Part shown: positions 51,995-61,395 of the stretch, in pieces | How the letters are laid out: each line of letters opens with the position of its first letter | Position numbering within the stretch: position 1 is the stretch's first letter | NCBI RefSeq assembly: GCF_022024235.1 | Contig: NZ_CP091800.1 | Location: forward strand, 548,001 to 612,000 | Length of the DNA stretch: 64,000 nt | Source: Segatella baroniae B14 | Lineage (GTDB): Bacteria; Bacteroidota; Bacteroidia; Bacteroidales; Bacteroidaceae | Reading direction: 5' to 3' | Notes under the pieces: model-generated | Seen by the model: the letters and a program-made list of their open reading frames with translations, nothing else | Told to the model about the DNA's origin: nothing | Database searches by the model: none | Translations under genes and position numbers: made by a program

Positions 51995-52241
51995 CTTCTA
52001 ATTCCTTTTTGGTGCAAAAATACAAGTTTTTTTGCGATATTCTATTGCTCTTTTGCGAAATCTTTAGGTTGAAAAGGTATGAATGTATAAAATAGAACAT
52101 ATATTCGCACAATTAGAACATGCTTAATTGCATTTAATATATTACTTTTGCAACCGAAAAGGATATTATTGCGATTATATCGCAAACGTTAAATTTAATA
52201 ATTTCCAACTTATGCAAGTACATTTTCTGTAAAAAATATAA

Positions 52242-52271
52242 TTGATAATAGGAAAATATTTGCTATTTTTG
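52242..52271 (+). promoter_or_regulatory. Promoter of the DUF5686 gene
   Basis: TTG at 52242-52244 and TATTTTTG at 52264-52271 are 19 bases apart. The rest of the 51995-52343 gap is AT-rich and shows no gene. Confidence 0.65.
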
Positions 52272-52343
52272 CAGCAGATAAAAGAGGTGTATATTATATT
52301 GATTTAAAATTAGGAAGAATCAAACGATTTTGTAGTAATAATT

Positions 52344-54866
52344 ATGCTAAGTAAGAAGGTTGGTTTAGTAGTTTTGTTTTTGTTGACAATACTGCAGATG
52401 CAGGCGCAAATCACAGGACAAATTTTGGATGGTGAGGACGGTTACCCTATACCTTACGCTTCTGTTTCATATAAAGGTCATCATGTTAGTGTAGTTTGTG
52501 ATGCTGAAGGTAAATTTACGATTGAAGCCCATAAGGGATGGGTGCTTACTTTCAGTTCTATTGGTTATAAGTCTCAAACGCATACTGTTAATTTGGCTCA
52601 GGAGGAAATTAATATCAAGCTCAATGCTCAGGGTGTACAGGTGTCAGAAGTTGTAGTTCGTAGTAAACGTAAGCGTTACAGTCGAAAAAATAATCCGGCT
52701 GTAGAGTTAATGCGCCGTGTTATAGAGAATAAGAAAAAGGCTAATCTTGAGAACCATGATCAGTATCAGTTTATGAAGTATCAGAAGCTCACTTTTGCTC
52801 AGAATGACTTAGATAGTTCTAAGCTTGATAAGTCTTGGTATAAGCAGCAGATAGAGCTTTCACCTTATAATAATAAGTATGTTTTGCCTCTTACTGTCGA
52901 CGAAACGGTAACACAGCATTTGTATGATAAGTCGGATGCTCGTAATCGTGATATCGTTCTTGGTTTGTCGAGTAAGGGTCTTAATAAAGTGATGCAGACG
53001 GGTGATATCTTGAATAATGTATTGAAGGAGGTATTTCAGGATGTCGATATTTATCAGGATTACATTCGTTTGGTACAATATCCTTTCCCGAGTCCGTTGG
53101 GTAGAACAGCGATATCTTTCTATCGCTATTATATCGTCGATACCGTAAAAGTGGCTAACGATAGTTGCTATCATCTTCGTTTCTTCCCGAATAACCAGCA
53201 GGATTTTGGTTTTACGGGCGAACTTTATATTATTAAGGATAGTACACTGCAGTTGAAGCAGGCTGTGCTCAATATTCCTAAGAAGAGTACGGTTAACTTT
53301 GTACGTGGTATGCGTATCGAGCAGGAGTTTGATCAGCTTTCTGATGGTCAGTGGGCATTGTCACGTGATGATATGTGGGCTGAATTAGCGATTGTTTCTT
53401 CTCATCCGAAATGGCTTGTATCTCGATACACCCGATTAGGTGATTATGATTTTTCTCCTATCGACAAACACTTGTGGAGGGGTAAGGCTGATAAGGTAGA
53501 ATCGCCTGATGCACGTATCAGAAATGAGAAGTTCTGGGATGAATATCGTCCTATACCATTGTCGTTCTCAGAGCAGAATATGGATAAGTTTGTGGCTAAC
53601 ATGACCAAGCGTAAGGGGTTTGGCGTGGTGATTACTGCTTTGCAGTTGGCCATGGAGAATTATATCCAGACTTCTAAAATAGGTAAGCCGAGCATGTTTG
53701 ATATCGGACCAGTAACCTCTATGCTCAGTAAGAACTATGTAGATGGTTATCGTTTCCGCCTGTCAGCCCGTACCACAGCCAACTTGCTGCCACATCTTTT
53801 CTGGGATGGTTATGTTGCTTATGGTAACCATAGTCATAATACCTATTATGGTACTACGATAACGTATGCGTTGAATGATAAGCAATACTCACACTTCGAG
53901 TTCCCTCGTCGTAATATCGTCTTTGATACCAGTCGTGATATTGCCAGTTTCGCCGATCGTTATCTTACCAATAATAGGGATAATATCTTCATGACGTTTA
54001 AGACACATCAAACAGAAAATATGTATCTGTATAATCGTCAGAAGGTATACTTTGAATACGAAACAGACTGGGGCTTTAATGCTCTCGCTGGTTTCAAGTT
54101 TGAGAGTAATCGTCCGGAGGGCTTAATGCACTTTATGCCGGTTGATGGAAGTCCGGAATTGTTCCGTCTTCGTACCACCGATCTGATGGTAGGGTTTAGT
54201 TTGGCTCCTGGTAAAACTTATGTCAATACCAAGCAGCGCCGTGTTCCTGTAAACCACGATGTGGCTGAGTTGGAGCTTACTCATGATATGGGTCTGAAGG
54301 GCTTTATGGGTGGCCAGTATGCCTCTAATCTTACCACATTCAAGGCTTATAAACGTGTATGGTTGGGTAGTTATGGTTATTTGCAGCTTTATCTCCGAGC
54401 TGGAGCACAGTGGAATAAAGTTCCATTCCCATTGCTGATCACTCCACCTACCAGTATGACGCTGTTCCAGGAGAATGTGAATTCCAACTTTAATTTGCTT
54501 CGCGATATGGAGTTCTTGAACGACCGTTATGTGATGTGGAACGCAGCATGGAATCTGAATGGTAAACTCTTTAACCGTATTCCGCTGATTAAAAAGTTGA
54601 AGTGGCGTGAGTATATCAGTGTAAAGGGTATGATCGGGCATCTTACCGATAAAAATAATCCATTTAAGAATCCTACAGATAGCCGATTGTGGCAATTCCC
54701 TTCGGGTAGCCGCATCATGGGCAATACACCATATTGGGAAATGATGGTTGGTGTTCATAACATCTTCAAGTTCTTTGGTGTTAACTATGTACGTCGTATC
54801 ACGTATCGCGATTATAGTGGGGTTGACAAGAACGGTGTTCGTTTCTCCTTTATGATGTCTTTCTAA
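52344..54866 (+). CDS. DUF5686 outer-membrane protein with carboxypeptidase-like domain
   Basis: The protein has 840 residues. A signal peptide (to MQA, residue 21) is followed by a carboxypeptidase-D regulatory-like domain (22-100; ITGQILDGEDGYPIPYASVS, then SIGYKSQTHTVNL). A basic linker (VVVRSKRKRYSRKNNPAVEL) follows, then the long DUF5686 body with VSSHPKWLVSRYTRLGDYDF and barrel-like strands ending RITYRDYSGVDKNGVRFSFM. Proteins of this type are common outer-membrane beta-barrels of Bacteroidetes with no fixed function. It is a single-gene unit with its own promoter and terminator. Confidence 0.85.
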   Translation: MLSKKVGLVVLFLLTILQMQAQITGQILDGEDGYPIPYASVSYKGHHVSVVCDAEGKFTIEAHKGWVLTFSSIGYKSQTHTVNLAQEEINIKLNAQGVQVSEVVVRSKRKRYSRKNNPAVELMRRVIENKKKANLENHDQYQFMKYQKLTFAQNDLDSSKLDKSWYKQQIELSPYNNKYVLPLTVDETVTQHLYDKSDARNRDIVLGLSSKGLNKVMQTGDILNNVLKEVFQDVDIYQDYIRLVQYPFPSPLGRTAISFYRYYIVDTVKVANDSCYHLRFFPNNQQDFGFTGELYIIKDSTLQLKQAVLNIPKKSTVNFVRGMRIEQEFDQLSDGQWALSRDDMWAELAIVSSHPKWLVSRYTRLGDYDFSPIDKHLWRGKADKVESPDARIRNEKFWDEYRPIPLSFSEQNMDKFVANMTKRKGFGVVITALQLAMENYIQTSKIGKPSMFDIGPVTSMLSKNYVDGYRFRLSARTTANLLPHLFWDGYVAYGNHSHNTYYGTTITYALNDKQYSHFEFPRRNIVFDTSRDIASFADRYLTNNRDNIFMTFKTHQTENMYLYNRQKVYFEYETDWGFNALAGFKFESNRPEGLMHFMPVDGSPELFRLRTTDLMVGFSLAPGKTYVNTKQRRVPVNHDVAELELTHDMGLKGFMGGQYASNLTTFKAYKRVWLGSYGYLQLYLRAGAQWNKVPFPLLITPPTSMTLFQENVNSNFNLLRDMEFLNDRYVMWNAAWNLNGKLFNRIPLIKKLKWREYISVKGMIGHLTDKNNPFKNPTDSRLWQFPSGSRIMGNTPYWEMMVGVHNIFKFFGVNYVRRITYRDYSGVDKNGVRFSFMMSF

Positions 54867-54929
54867 AATAAAACTTCTCTCAACGAGATAAATTCTATTT
54901 ATGATTTGATGGGTCATCGAGCGTAGATG

Positions 54930-54982
54930 ACAGAAAAGCATGTGTCAAGTGAATTTTTGGCGCATGCTTTTCTCCTTTTTGA
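54930..54982 (+). terminator. Terminator after the DUF5686 gene
   Basis: AGAAAAGCATG near 54931-54941 pairs with CATGCTTTTCT near 54963-54973, followed by CCTTTTT. The loop is about 20 bases. Confidence 0.6.
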
Positions 54983-55004
54983 CGCATTTTGAAGGAAAAA
55001 CGAC

Positions 55005-55217
55005 TTGACATGAGGCGTTATTTTATATATATTTGTGATTGAAAGATAGCAATATTTGATGTTTTTAATAGACATATATTTTTGCATACAGACATATAAA
55101 ATGGCTTAAAGCTATTCGCATCAGACTCTAAATTTCAAGAAGTAGTTAGTTGATTTAAGTGTTAAAAAGATTGTCAGGTAGAAAAGACAGTAGCTCGTAC
55201 GAGCTCTGTCTTTTTCT
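55005..55217 (+). ncRNA. Candidate small RNA with own promoter and terminator
   Basis: TTG at 55005-55007 and TATATTTG at 55028-55035 are 20 bases apart. A very stable hairpin (GAAAAGACAG, then the AGCTCGTACGAGCT palindrome, then CTGTCTTTTTC) closes at 55178-55217. Together they would give a transcript of roughly 175 bases with no open frame. The hairpin also serves the convergent sbcC gene, so it may only be that gene's terminator. No known RNA family was recognised. Confidence 0.3.
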
Positions 55218-55293
55218 TGTTCATAGCAGTTAACCGTTTTTTTTTTCTTGTTTTTTAATCCCTTTTCGATAAACCGTAGCCTTTTCTTTTCGA

Positions 55294-58200
55294 TTACGTC
55301 GTCGAAATAAAGCTACGCCCTTCACCTTTCTTGCGAACTTCTATTTTCACAGGTATACGGTCGTAAAGCTCTTCACGGTGTGAGATAATACCGACACGGC
55401 GATGGTTTTGTCCTGCTATATCCTGTAGTTTTTCGAGCGTTTCCATAACACTGTCCAGACTCTTTTCGTCGAGCGTTCCAAAACCTTCATCGATAAAGAG
55501 AATATTCACATTCATATCTGGTCGATTCAGACTAGATAGAGCCAGGGAGAGTGATAAAGAAATCATAAACCGTTCACCTCCCGACAAGACGGTAGCACTT
55601 CTTACCTGATTCTTGTTATACCGGTCGAGAACCAAAATACTCAGTTGCTCGTTTTCCTCGCTGCAGGTTAATTCATATCGGTCAGTAATTTGGCGCAGAT
55701 ATACATTCGCATTATTGAGCAATGGGCGAAGGATATATGACTGTACCAATGTACGGAATTTTGTTCCACCGAAATATTTATTGATGATATCCCATTTTTT
55801 CAATCGTTTTTCAGCCTGTTGCATTTCTTGCGTAATCAGAGCAAGTCTTTCCCGATTTTCCTGATTCTTCTGTAGCGCCGTCTGAATACCTCCCATCTGT
55901 TCTGCCCGTTTCTGAATAGACGCAGACATATCATCACGCTGTTTTACAAGAGTAGACATATCCAGCCCTTGATATTCATTCTTCAGGATATCATTTACGG
56001 TGCGTACTCTTTCTGCATGCGATTTCACCAGAGCATAGAATTTTGTCCACACATTGATCATATCCTCAGTACCATACGATTTCGGTTCCAGGCCATCCGT
56101 ATTCCAGTCAGCATATAGTATCGTTACGTCTTGTTGCGTTTTCAGTATTTGCTCCATGCAAAGTTGCAGTTGGTAAGATCTCGCGCGAGCGCGATCCAAA
56201 TTCCCTTTTTTGTCGCCATACTCCTTGGCATCAGCTTTCAGGCGAAGCGTCGTTTCGTCTATCTGTGTCTGCCAGTCAGCATACCAACGATCCAGATGCG
56301 TATGCAGTTGCGTATCGAGCACTTCTACATCGTGTGTTATCGTTTCGATCTGCTGTTTCATATTTTTCAGCATCTCCAGATGTCGTGTAAGGGCAGTGAC
56401 ACATTCCCCCTGTTGAGCAATCGCTTTTTGATAGCCAACATCGAGCGGTTTTTTGTCCTCCTGGATTTGATCAATCTGCTTTCTTAACGATTCCACCTGT
56501 TTTTGTTGCTGCTTCAGCTCTTCCATCTTTCGATCCATTGCCGTTATCACAGATGGAATTTCGTCAGCCAGCGATTTTCCTTCAAGTGCACAAGACCGTG
56601 CGAGAGCTTTTATTTTTTCTTCCGTCGTTTTATTCGCCTGGTCAGCCTTATCGGCTGCAGTCTGCCATGTTTGCAATTCGCCATTTTGCCGGTCGTATAC
56701 ACCCTTTTCCCGAAGATATAGATCGTGCGCATACGACAAAGCCTGTTGAGCTGCTGCCTGATGCTGTTGCAGTGGACTGAGTATTTCGCTAAAATCAGTA
56801 TCCATGAGATGGTCTGTCAGCGGTTGACCGCACAGCGGACACGTATCCGCATGTTCATCGTGCAATCTTTTTCGCAGTTCCATGATTTTATCGTCCATAC
56901 TCATTTTCATGGTTTGCAGCAGCGTCTGAGCTTTTTTGTTATTCTCATCCGCAAGTGTATAATCCGTGTACGCTTGCTTCAACTTCTCTTTTTGCTTATC
57001 TATCTGTAGCTGTGCCTCATGCATACGAAGTTTCAGCTGCTGTGCTTCGGCACGGTCTTCCTGTAATCTATGGAGTAAGGTCTGCAACTGCTGGAGTGCT
57101 TCTTTGCGTTGATGAAGCGCATCCATCTGCTGTACGATCTCTTCAGGATGAAGAGCAGAGAGTTTCCCTTTCAGCTGATCGATAAGCTCTTGTAGCGCTT
57201 CCACTTTCTGTTTTGACGTTTTTAAATCCGAATCAGCCACATTTTTGGTACGTTCAAGAAGTGTCGTCTTTTTATTTTCAGCCTCCAGACCTTCTGCCAG
57301 TCGTCTGCCATCGTCTTTCTTTTTGCGCCATTGTTTTAGTCGTTCCGAGATCAGGTCTACCTGCGAATATACCCCTTCACGCTCTTCATGGTTTTTCAAC
57401 CAGGTTTGAAGTTCTTGTATATATGAATCCGCTATTTGCAACTGTTGTTGGCGATACAGGATATCAGCAGAAAGTATTTTGAAATGGAGTCGGTATTCCG
57501 TCAACTGCTTATTCAGCTGCTCTTTTTCATCCTTTGCCGCCAGATAATTTTTCAGTACAGTAATTTGTCCTTCTAACTGTTGACGCTTTTCCGCCTCCGC
57601 TTTCTGCTGTTCAGTAAGTAGCTTCAGTTGATCGTTCAACTGCTTCACCTCATCCTCCGCCATGGTATGTTCTTTCTCGGCTTTCAGTTTCACCTCTACC
57701 GTTTTTCGGTTCGCTTTAGCCTGGTCATAAAGATTCTTGATGGCTTCACCATATTTCGAGAAATGTGCAGTATCCGTCAACTGTTCGAGTATAGTCTCAC
57801 GCTCCGTCTTATCACCCGTGAGGAAAGCAGCAAACTGTCCTTGTGCCAGCATCGCCATCTGACCAAACTGTTTAAAGTTTAGACCGATAGCCGTCAGAAT
57901 CGGTTCACCTGTGTTTTTATCGACATTCACCCAATCCTCAGAACCCATTTTCGCCTCCCATTTAGGCGTATTATGTTTCAGATGCCGTTGTCCATCGGCA
58001 TCCGTTCTACCCAAATAAATGCCGAGTGTAAGGCGAGCGCGACATTCCAGCCCCTCATTACTCTCAAAGACCACCTCACTGTAACATTCATCTTTAGGCG
58101 AGATACCCAGACGCGTATACTGCTCAATACTATTCACACTGATATTTTCGCCATCCGTATTCGTATAGTTATTCTTGCTTCGATTCTTTACCCCCGCCAA

Positions 58201-58392
58201 TCTTGGTGTATTTTTATAAAGCGCCATCGAGATACCATCGAGAATAGCCGATTTTCCGGCACCGGTATTTCCGGCAATCAGAAATGTACGAGCTTGTTCG
58301 CCTATGATAGGGTCTACCAGATCGTGTTCAAAATCAATATCCGCACGTTCGATAGATGCAATATTTCGTAAATGGAGTTGTTTAATTTTCAT
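55294..58392 (-). CDS. sbcC: Exonuclease subunit SbcC (SMC-like ATPase)
   Basis: The protein has 1032 residues. Walker A is GNTGAGKSAILDG at 41-53. Long coiled coils flank a zinc-hook CPLC near residue 517 (HADTCPLCGQPLTDH). The ABC signature LSGGERFMISLSLSLALSSL lies near 930, and Walker B is VNILFIDEGFGTLDEKSL near 960. With SbcD it forms the Mre11-Rad50-type complex that opens hairpins and processes DNA ends. The gene overlaps sbcD by 11 bases. Length and motif order are standard. Confidence 0.95.
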   Translation of the reverse strand: MKIKQLHLRNIASIERADIDFEHDLVDPIIGEQARTFLIAGNTGAGKSAILDGISMALYKNTPRLAGVKNRSKNNYTNTDGENISVNSIEQYTRLGISPKDECYSEVVFESNEGLECRARLTLGIYLGRTDADGQRHLKHNTPKWEAKMGSEDWVNVDKNTGEPILTAIGLNFKQFGQMAMLAQGQFAAFLTGDKTERETILEQLTDTAHFSKYGEAIKNLYDQAKANRKTVEVKLKAEKEHTMAEDEVKQLNDQLKLLTEQQKAEAEKRQQLEGQITVLKNYLAAKDEKEQLNKQLTEYRLHFKILSADILYRQQQLQIADSYIQELQTWLKNHEEREGVYSQVDLISERLKQWRKKKDDGRRLAEGLEAENKKTTLLERTKNVADSDLKTSKQKVEALQELIDQLKGKLSALHPEEIVQQMDALHQRKEALQQLQTLLHRLQEDRAEAQQLKLRMHEAQLQIDKQKEKLKQAYTDYTLADENNKKAQTLLQTMKMSMDDKIMELRKRLHDEHADTCPLCGQPLTDHLMDTDFSEILSPLQQHQAAAQQALSYAHDLYLREKGVYDRQNGELQTWQTAADKADQANKTTEEKIKALARSCALEGKSLADEIPSVITAMDRKMEELKQQQKQVESLRKQIDQIQEDKKPLDVGYQKAIAQQGECVTALTRHLEMLKNMKQQIETITHDVEVLDTQLHTHLDRWYADWQTQIDETTLRLKADAKEYGDKKGNLDRARARSYQLQLCMEQILKTQQDVTILYADWNTDGLEPKSYGTEDMINVWTKFYALVKSHAERVRTVNDILKNEYQGLDMSTLVKQRDDMSASIQKRAEQMGGIQTALQKNQENRERLALITQEMQQAEKRLKKWDIINKYFGGTKFRTLVQSYILRPLLNNANVYLRQITDRYELTCSEENEQLSILVLDRYNKNQVRSATVLSGGERFMISLSLSLALSSLNRPDMNVNILFIDEGFGTLDEKSLDSVMETLEKLQDIAGQNHRRVGIISHREELYDRIPVKIEVRKKGEGRSFISTT

Positions 58393-59605
58393 CTTTTCGT
58401 TTCATTTCCAATTTTACTTCTTCGAAAGCTTCACGCAGTTCTTCCAGGTCAAGGCCGGGATAGTTATCGATGGTTTGTGCGATAAAATGCATCGGATCTT
58501 TCATCTGTTGCAGTTCAGCGATTTCTATCTTAGGCCGGTTCGAATCACCCTCTTGCGCTGTAGGTTTCCCTATCCATATCAGTTTCGGATTATATCGTAT
58601 CTCATCGTGATAGGCATCAATCACATCATATACCATTTGGTTAAAATTGGAAGGTAAAGCCACCTGATAATCCATTTTCAATCGAATATATCCCGACCGG
58701 TGGGTCTCAGCCCATTGCTTGATGTCGGCTATAGCGGCTTCTGCATCGGTGTAGCAGTCTTGGTCTTCGGGTAATATATAGAAGTGGCGAAGCTGGTCTA
58801 TTCGCAATTGCTTGATATGTACTAGGCCACCGTGCTTATCGATATCTACCAGACTCACCGTATGCGGGTAAGATTCATCACAACTTACATGAAGTGCGCT
58901 GCCGCTATAGCGAACCACCGGGGCAGGGTAGGTAACCTCTTCCGTCATAGCATCCTCCTGATGCCCGATCGTTTGTGGCTTATGGATATGGCCCAAGGCC
59001 AGATAATCATAGCCTTCGCCCAACTGGTCTATTGACAGCGTTTTAAGCGTACCGATTTCAAAATCATGCCCTTTCAGATCCAGTCCAGCTACCGCAGTAT
59101 GAGCCATCATCACCACCGGTAGATGCGCTATATTGTCAGTTTCAACGCAATGAAGCAAGTGTTGCCATTGCTCCTGTCTGTCACCAGCCATATATGGCAA
59201 CGCCACCACATATCCAGTAGGCAGTTTTATGATATACTTCTGTTCCCACCCTTCTTGCGCATCGTAGGCAGGAGAATTTCCGATTAATACCGTCTGAGCC
59301 ATATCCCAGATTACATGGTCAGCCTGAATGCGCGAAGCAGAATCATGATTACCAGCCGTCATGATAATTTTCATAGACGGACAGGAACGGTGTATTTCGG
59401 CGAAATACTGATTAAAGCAAGCTTTGGTTGCAGCAGAAGGCTGTTGAATATCAAATAGGTCGCCACTGACCACCAAAGCATCTGGCTGATATTGCAGACA
59501 CCACTTTTTCAGCTGTTTGAAGTAATGATCGTGCTCATCTCTTCGTTCATAATTCTGATAGATAATTTGGCCCAAATGAATATCGGCCGTATGTAGTATT
59601 CTCAT
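58382..59605 (-). CDS. sbcD: Exonuclease subunit SbcD (metallophosphoesterase)
   Basis: The protein has 407 residues. Metal-binding motifs are MRILHTADIHLGQ (Asp 8, His 10), VVSGDLFDIQQPS, MTAGNHDSASR, and the later VVMMAHTAV and LALGHIHKPQ. This is the Mre11-type nuclease that works with SbcC on double-strand ends and hairpins, where long palindromes like those in this window would be substrates. It is the upstream member of the two-gene unit. Confidence 0.95.
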   Translation of the reverse strand: MRILHTADIHLGQIIYQNYERRDEHDHYFKQLKKWCLQYQPDALVVSGDLFDIQQPSAATKACFNQYFAEIHRSCPSMKIIMTAGNHDSASRIQADHVIWDMAQTVLIGNSPAYDAQEGWEQKYIIKLPTGYVVALPYMAGDRQEQWQHLLHCVETDNIAHLPVVMMAHTAVAGLDLKGHDFEIGTLKTLSIDQLGEGYDYLALGHIHKPQTIGHQEDAMTEEVTYPAPVVRYSGSALHVSCDESYPHTVSLVDIDKHGGLVHIKQLRIDQLRHFYILPEDQDCYTDAEAAIADIKQWAETHRSGYIRLKMDYQVALPSNFNQMVYDVIDAYHDEIRYNPKLIWIGKPTAQEGDSNRPKIEIAELQQMKDPMHFIAQTIDNYPGLDLEELREAFEEVKLEMKRKDEN

Positions 59606-59658
59606 ATGGATAATAGTCGTATCTTCCTTTAACGTCTGTTTTTAATTATTGCATCTAT

Positions 59659-60561
59659 TTACCTCCATAATGGTTCCGTTTCCCATCCCTGCGGAAAGCC
59701 GAGAGCTTTTAAGTCAATTTCGGGAAACCGAATGAACAACCATGTTAGTTTGGATTGCATATCATTATTGGGGGATATAACATTAAGAAAGTACTTGATG
59801 ATGCAAAGATCAAAGTAAGCACGCATGGAATCTGTTGGCTGCGTTATCCATTCTCCTGCGGGACTATTGGGAATTGCTGGCTGAATAGCATTCTGCTTGT
59901 TCCATACTCTTGAATGATGACCACAGGCATTTCGAGTAACAGCAATAACCGTGAGCCATGACTCAAACACATTGATAGGCAACCCAAAACGTTTGGCAAT
60001 ACGCTTGCGTATGCGATTTTGTTTAATGTTGCGATAAATGGCATTGACGTTTCCAATAGTAAGCAGTTCTCCTAAAATCCACGATGGTGGGTAAGGTTCT
60101 GAGTAGGTTCGTTTGAAATGGAGAATGAACTCCTCCTTGGATTTGCTATATTCCTTGGATATAGCTCGCATTGTTTCATTAAACTTTGAACTATCCAAGA
60201 AATAAGAAGAGTCAGTAAGCCAGAAAGGATTGCCTGTCATATCTGCTGTTATTTGCATCACCGCACGTCTGATAGCAATTTCAATCTTTTCTATTTCATT
60301 GAACATGAGCAGTCTCAGTTTCTTGTCAAAGCGATAAAGCATCATCACCTTTTTGAATGTTGAACCTTCCTTATACAAATGTGCTGTTTTGGGCATCTTC
60401 AACAAAGGATACATATAAGCAGACAATCTGTAATAACCAATGTTGTCAAGGTATTGTATGGCTTTGTTTCTATCACAAATTTGTAAACCTCGAGATTCAA
60501 GCAAATTAATGAGATTTTCAGAAGATTCAAACCGTTTTGTAAAGGGGATAAGATTCGCCAT
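59659..60561 (-). CDS. Abi-family protein (Abi_2, AbiD/F type) with HEPN motif
   Basis: The start at 60561 (MANLIPFTKRFESSENLINL) gives 300 residues; a start at 60606 would add 15 unlikely residues. Family blocks are YLDNIGYYRLSAYMYPLL, then YRFDKKLRLLMFNEIEKIEI and the C-terminal VTRNACGHHSRVWN. The RNxxxH motif (R210 to H215) is the catalytic motif of HEPN RNases, so an RNA-cleaving, abortive-infection-type phage defence role is expected from the family. It lies 53 bases before sbcD on the same strand with no terminator seen between, so readthrough is possible. A TATCTTTA box lies upstream near 60640. Confidence 0.8.
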   Translation of the reverse strand: MANLIPFTKRFESSENLINLLESRGLQICDRNKAIQYLDNIGYYRLSAYMYPLLKMPKTAHLYKEGSTFKKVMMLYRFDKKLRLLMFNEIEKIEIAIRRAVMQITADMTGNPFWLTDSSYFLDSSKFNETMRAISKEYSKSKEEFILHFKRTYSEPYPPSWILGELLTIGNVNAIYRNIKQNRIRKRIAKRFGLPINVFESWLTVIAVTRNACGHHSRVWNKQNAIQPAIPNSPAGEWITQPTDSMRAYFDLCIIKYFLNVISPNNDMQSKLTWLFIRFPEIDLKALGFPQGWETEPLWR

Positions 60562-60736
60562 GTTCAAATGTGTATAAACAAAAAACGCCTCGCACGATTT
60601 GAGCATTGTTAAGAGGCTTGGCGAGGACTGACGCTGTAAAGATACGAATAATCATTGATAACACAAACTTTTTAGCAGAAAAATCACGCAAAAGTAGAAT
60701 TCTTTGACATATTTATTTTTAATAATGTTAAATCGG

Positions 60737-60778
60737 ACCTTGAAATCATACTTTACCAACCAAAGTGGTTTTCAAGGT
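60737..60778. repeat. Inverted repeat ACCTTGAAA / TTTCAAGGT
   Basis: Perfect 9-base arms lie at 60737-60745 and 60770-60778 with an inner ACCA/TGGT pair. It sits just ahead of the promoter box at 60787 and could be an operator or a terminator hairpin. Confidence 0.4.
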
Positions 60779-60786
60779 AAAAGTAT

Positions 60787-60872
60787 TATCTTTGTAACGT
60801 CTATACCCATACCGAAAGCCCCGATGGGCAGAGGTTGGGCAGACATACATATGGTAGCTTTTTTTATTTTCC
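60787..60872 (+). ncRNA. Candidate structured small RNA
   Basis: TATCTTTG at 60787-60794 is a good -10-type box. From about 60799 the sequence can fold: GTCTataCCC pairs with GGGcAGAC, enclosing CATACC/GGTT and a GCCC-CGAT-GGGC hairpin. It is followed by a GGTAGC and T-run end at 60853-60866 that resembles a termination site. No open frame is present. The transcript would be about 65-70 bases. No known family was recognised. Confidence 0.35.
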
Positions 60873-60912
60873 CAAAAATATGATGCTTATAAACAGTAAT
60901 ATGGTGCAATTC

Positions 60913-61112
60913 TTGTACAAATCGTAGAAATATAGTAACTTTGCACATTGAGTAATGAATAGAAGAATTACACGTTAATATTTTAGTATATAATTTAAGT
61001 AAATGAACCTCATACTCCGTGAGGACTATCAGGTTCAGCAGCCAATTAATGATCAATGATTACCTTGAAATGACATCATAGACTCCTGCTTTAGCTGGGG
61101 TCTTTTTTCATA
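60913..61112 (+). ncRNA. Candidate small RNA of about 160 bases
   Basis: TTG at 60913-60915 and TAACTTTG at 60936-60943 are 20 bases apart, an ideal promoter. A Rho-independent terminator (AGACTCC...GGGGTCT followed by six T) ends near 61112. Between them is a hairpin CCTCA-tactccg-TGAGG nested in GAACCT/AGGTTC and no convincing reading frame. Length and isolation would suit a regulatory RNA; identity, for example with 6S-like RNA, cannot be claimed from the sequence. Confidence 0.45.
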
Positions 61113-61220
61113 AATAGCTTTTTTTTCTCGTATTTTGCTTACATTTTTATAAAATACAAACGGCAATAATTACATATTGTAAGTTATGTAATATTTCTTG
61201 TATCATTTTGCTTGTTTATG

Positions 61221-61251
61221 TTGCAATATCTTGGCAATTTGTTTAACTTTG
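61221..61251 (+). promoter_or_regulatory. Promoter without a downstream gene
   Basis: TTG at 61221-61223 and TAACTTTG at 61244-61251 are 20 bases apart. The plus strand downstream has no open frame before the convergent gene at 61396. It could start a short RNA or antisense transcript. Confidence 0.45.
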
Positions 61252-61340
61252 CATTTGTAAAAAAGCAATTAGACATACTTTAGTAAATAGAACTAACACA
61301 AACACTTCTTTTATTTATATTTGACTTTCAACGAGAGAGA

Positions 61341-61390
61341 AAAAAAAATTCTGAGTTACTTGATGGCGTAATGCCATAAGTACTCAGAAT
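61341..61390 (-). terminator. Strong terminator of the Cthe_2159-type operon
   Basis: On the minus strand ATTCTGAGTACTTATGGC pairs with GCCATCAAGTAACTCAGAAT (one bulge and one mismatch) and is followed by nine T. It begins 6 bases after the stop at 61396. Confidence 0.8.
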
Positions 61391-61395
61391 ATTTA

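Noticed and set aside
54123..54941. 272-residue minus-strand frame opposite the DUF5686 gene
   Set aside because: It lies entirely antisense to a well-supported coding region and its translation has shadow-like Ile/Thr/His richness.
60772..61056. 94-residue minus-strand frame in the small-RNA region
   Set aside because: It spans promoter boxes and hairpins of the plus strand, has no ribosome site and resembles no protein; noncoding RNA is the better reading.
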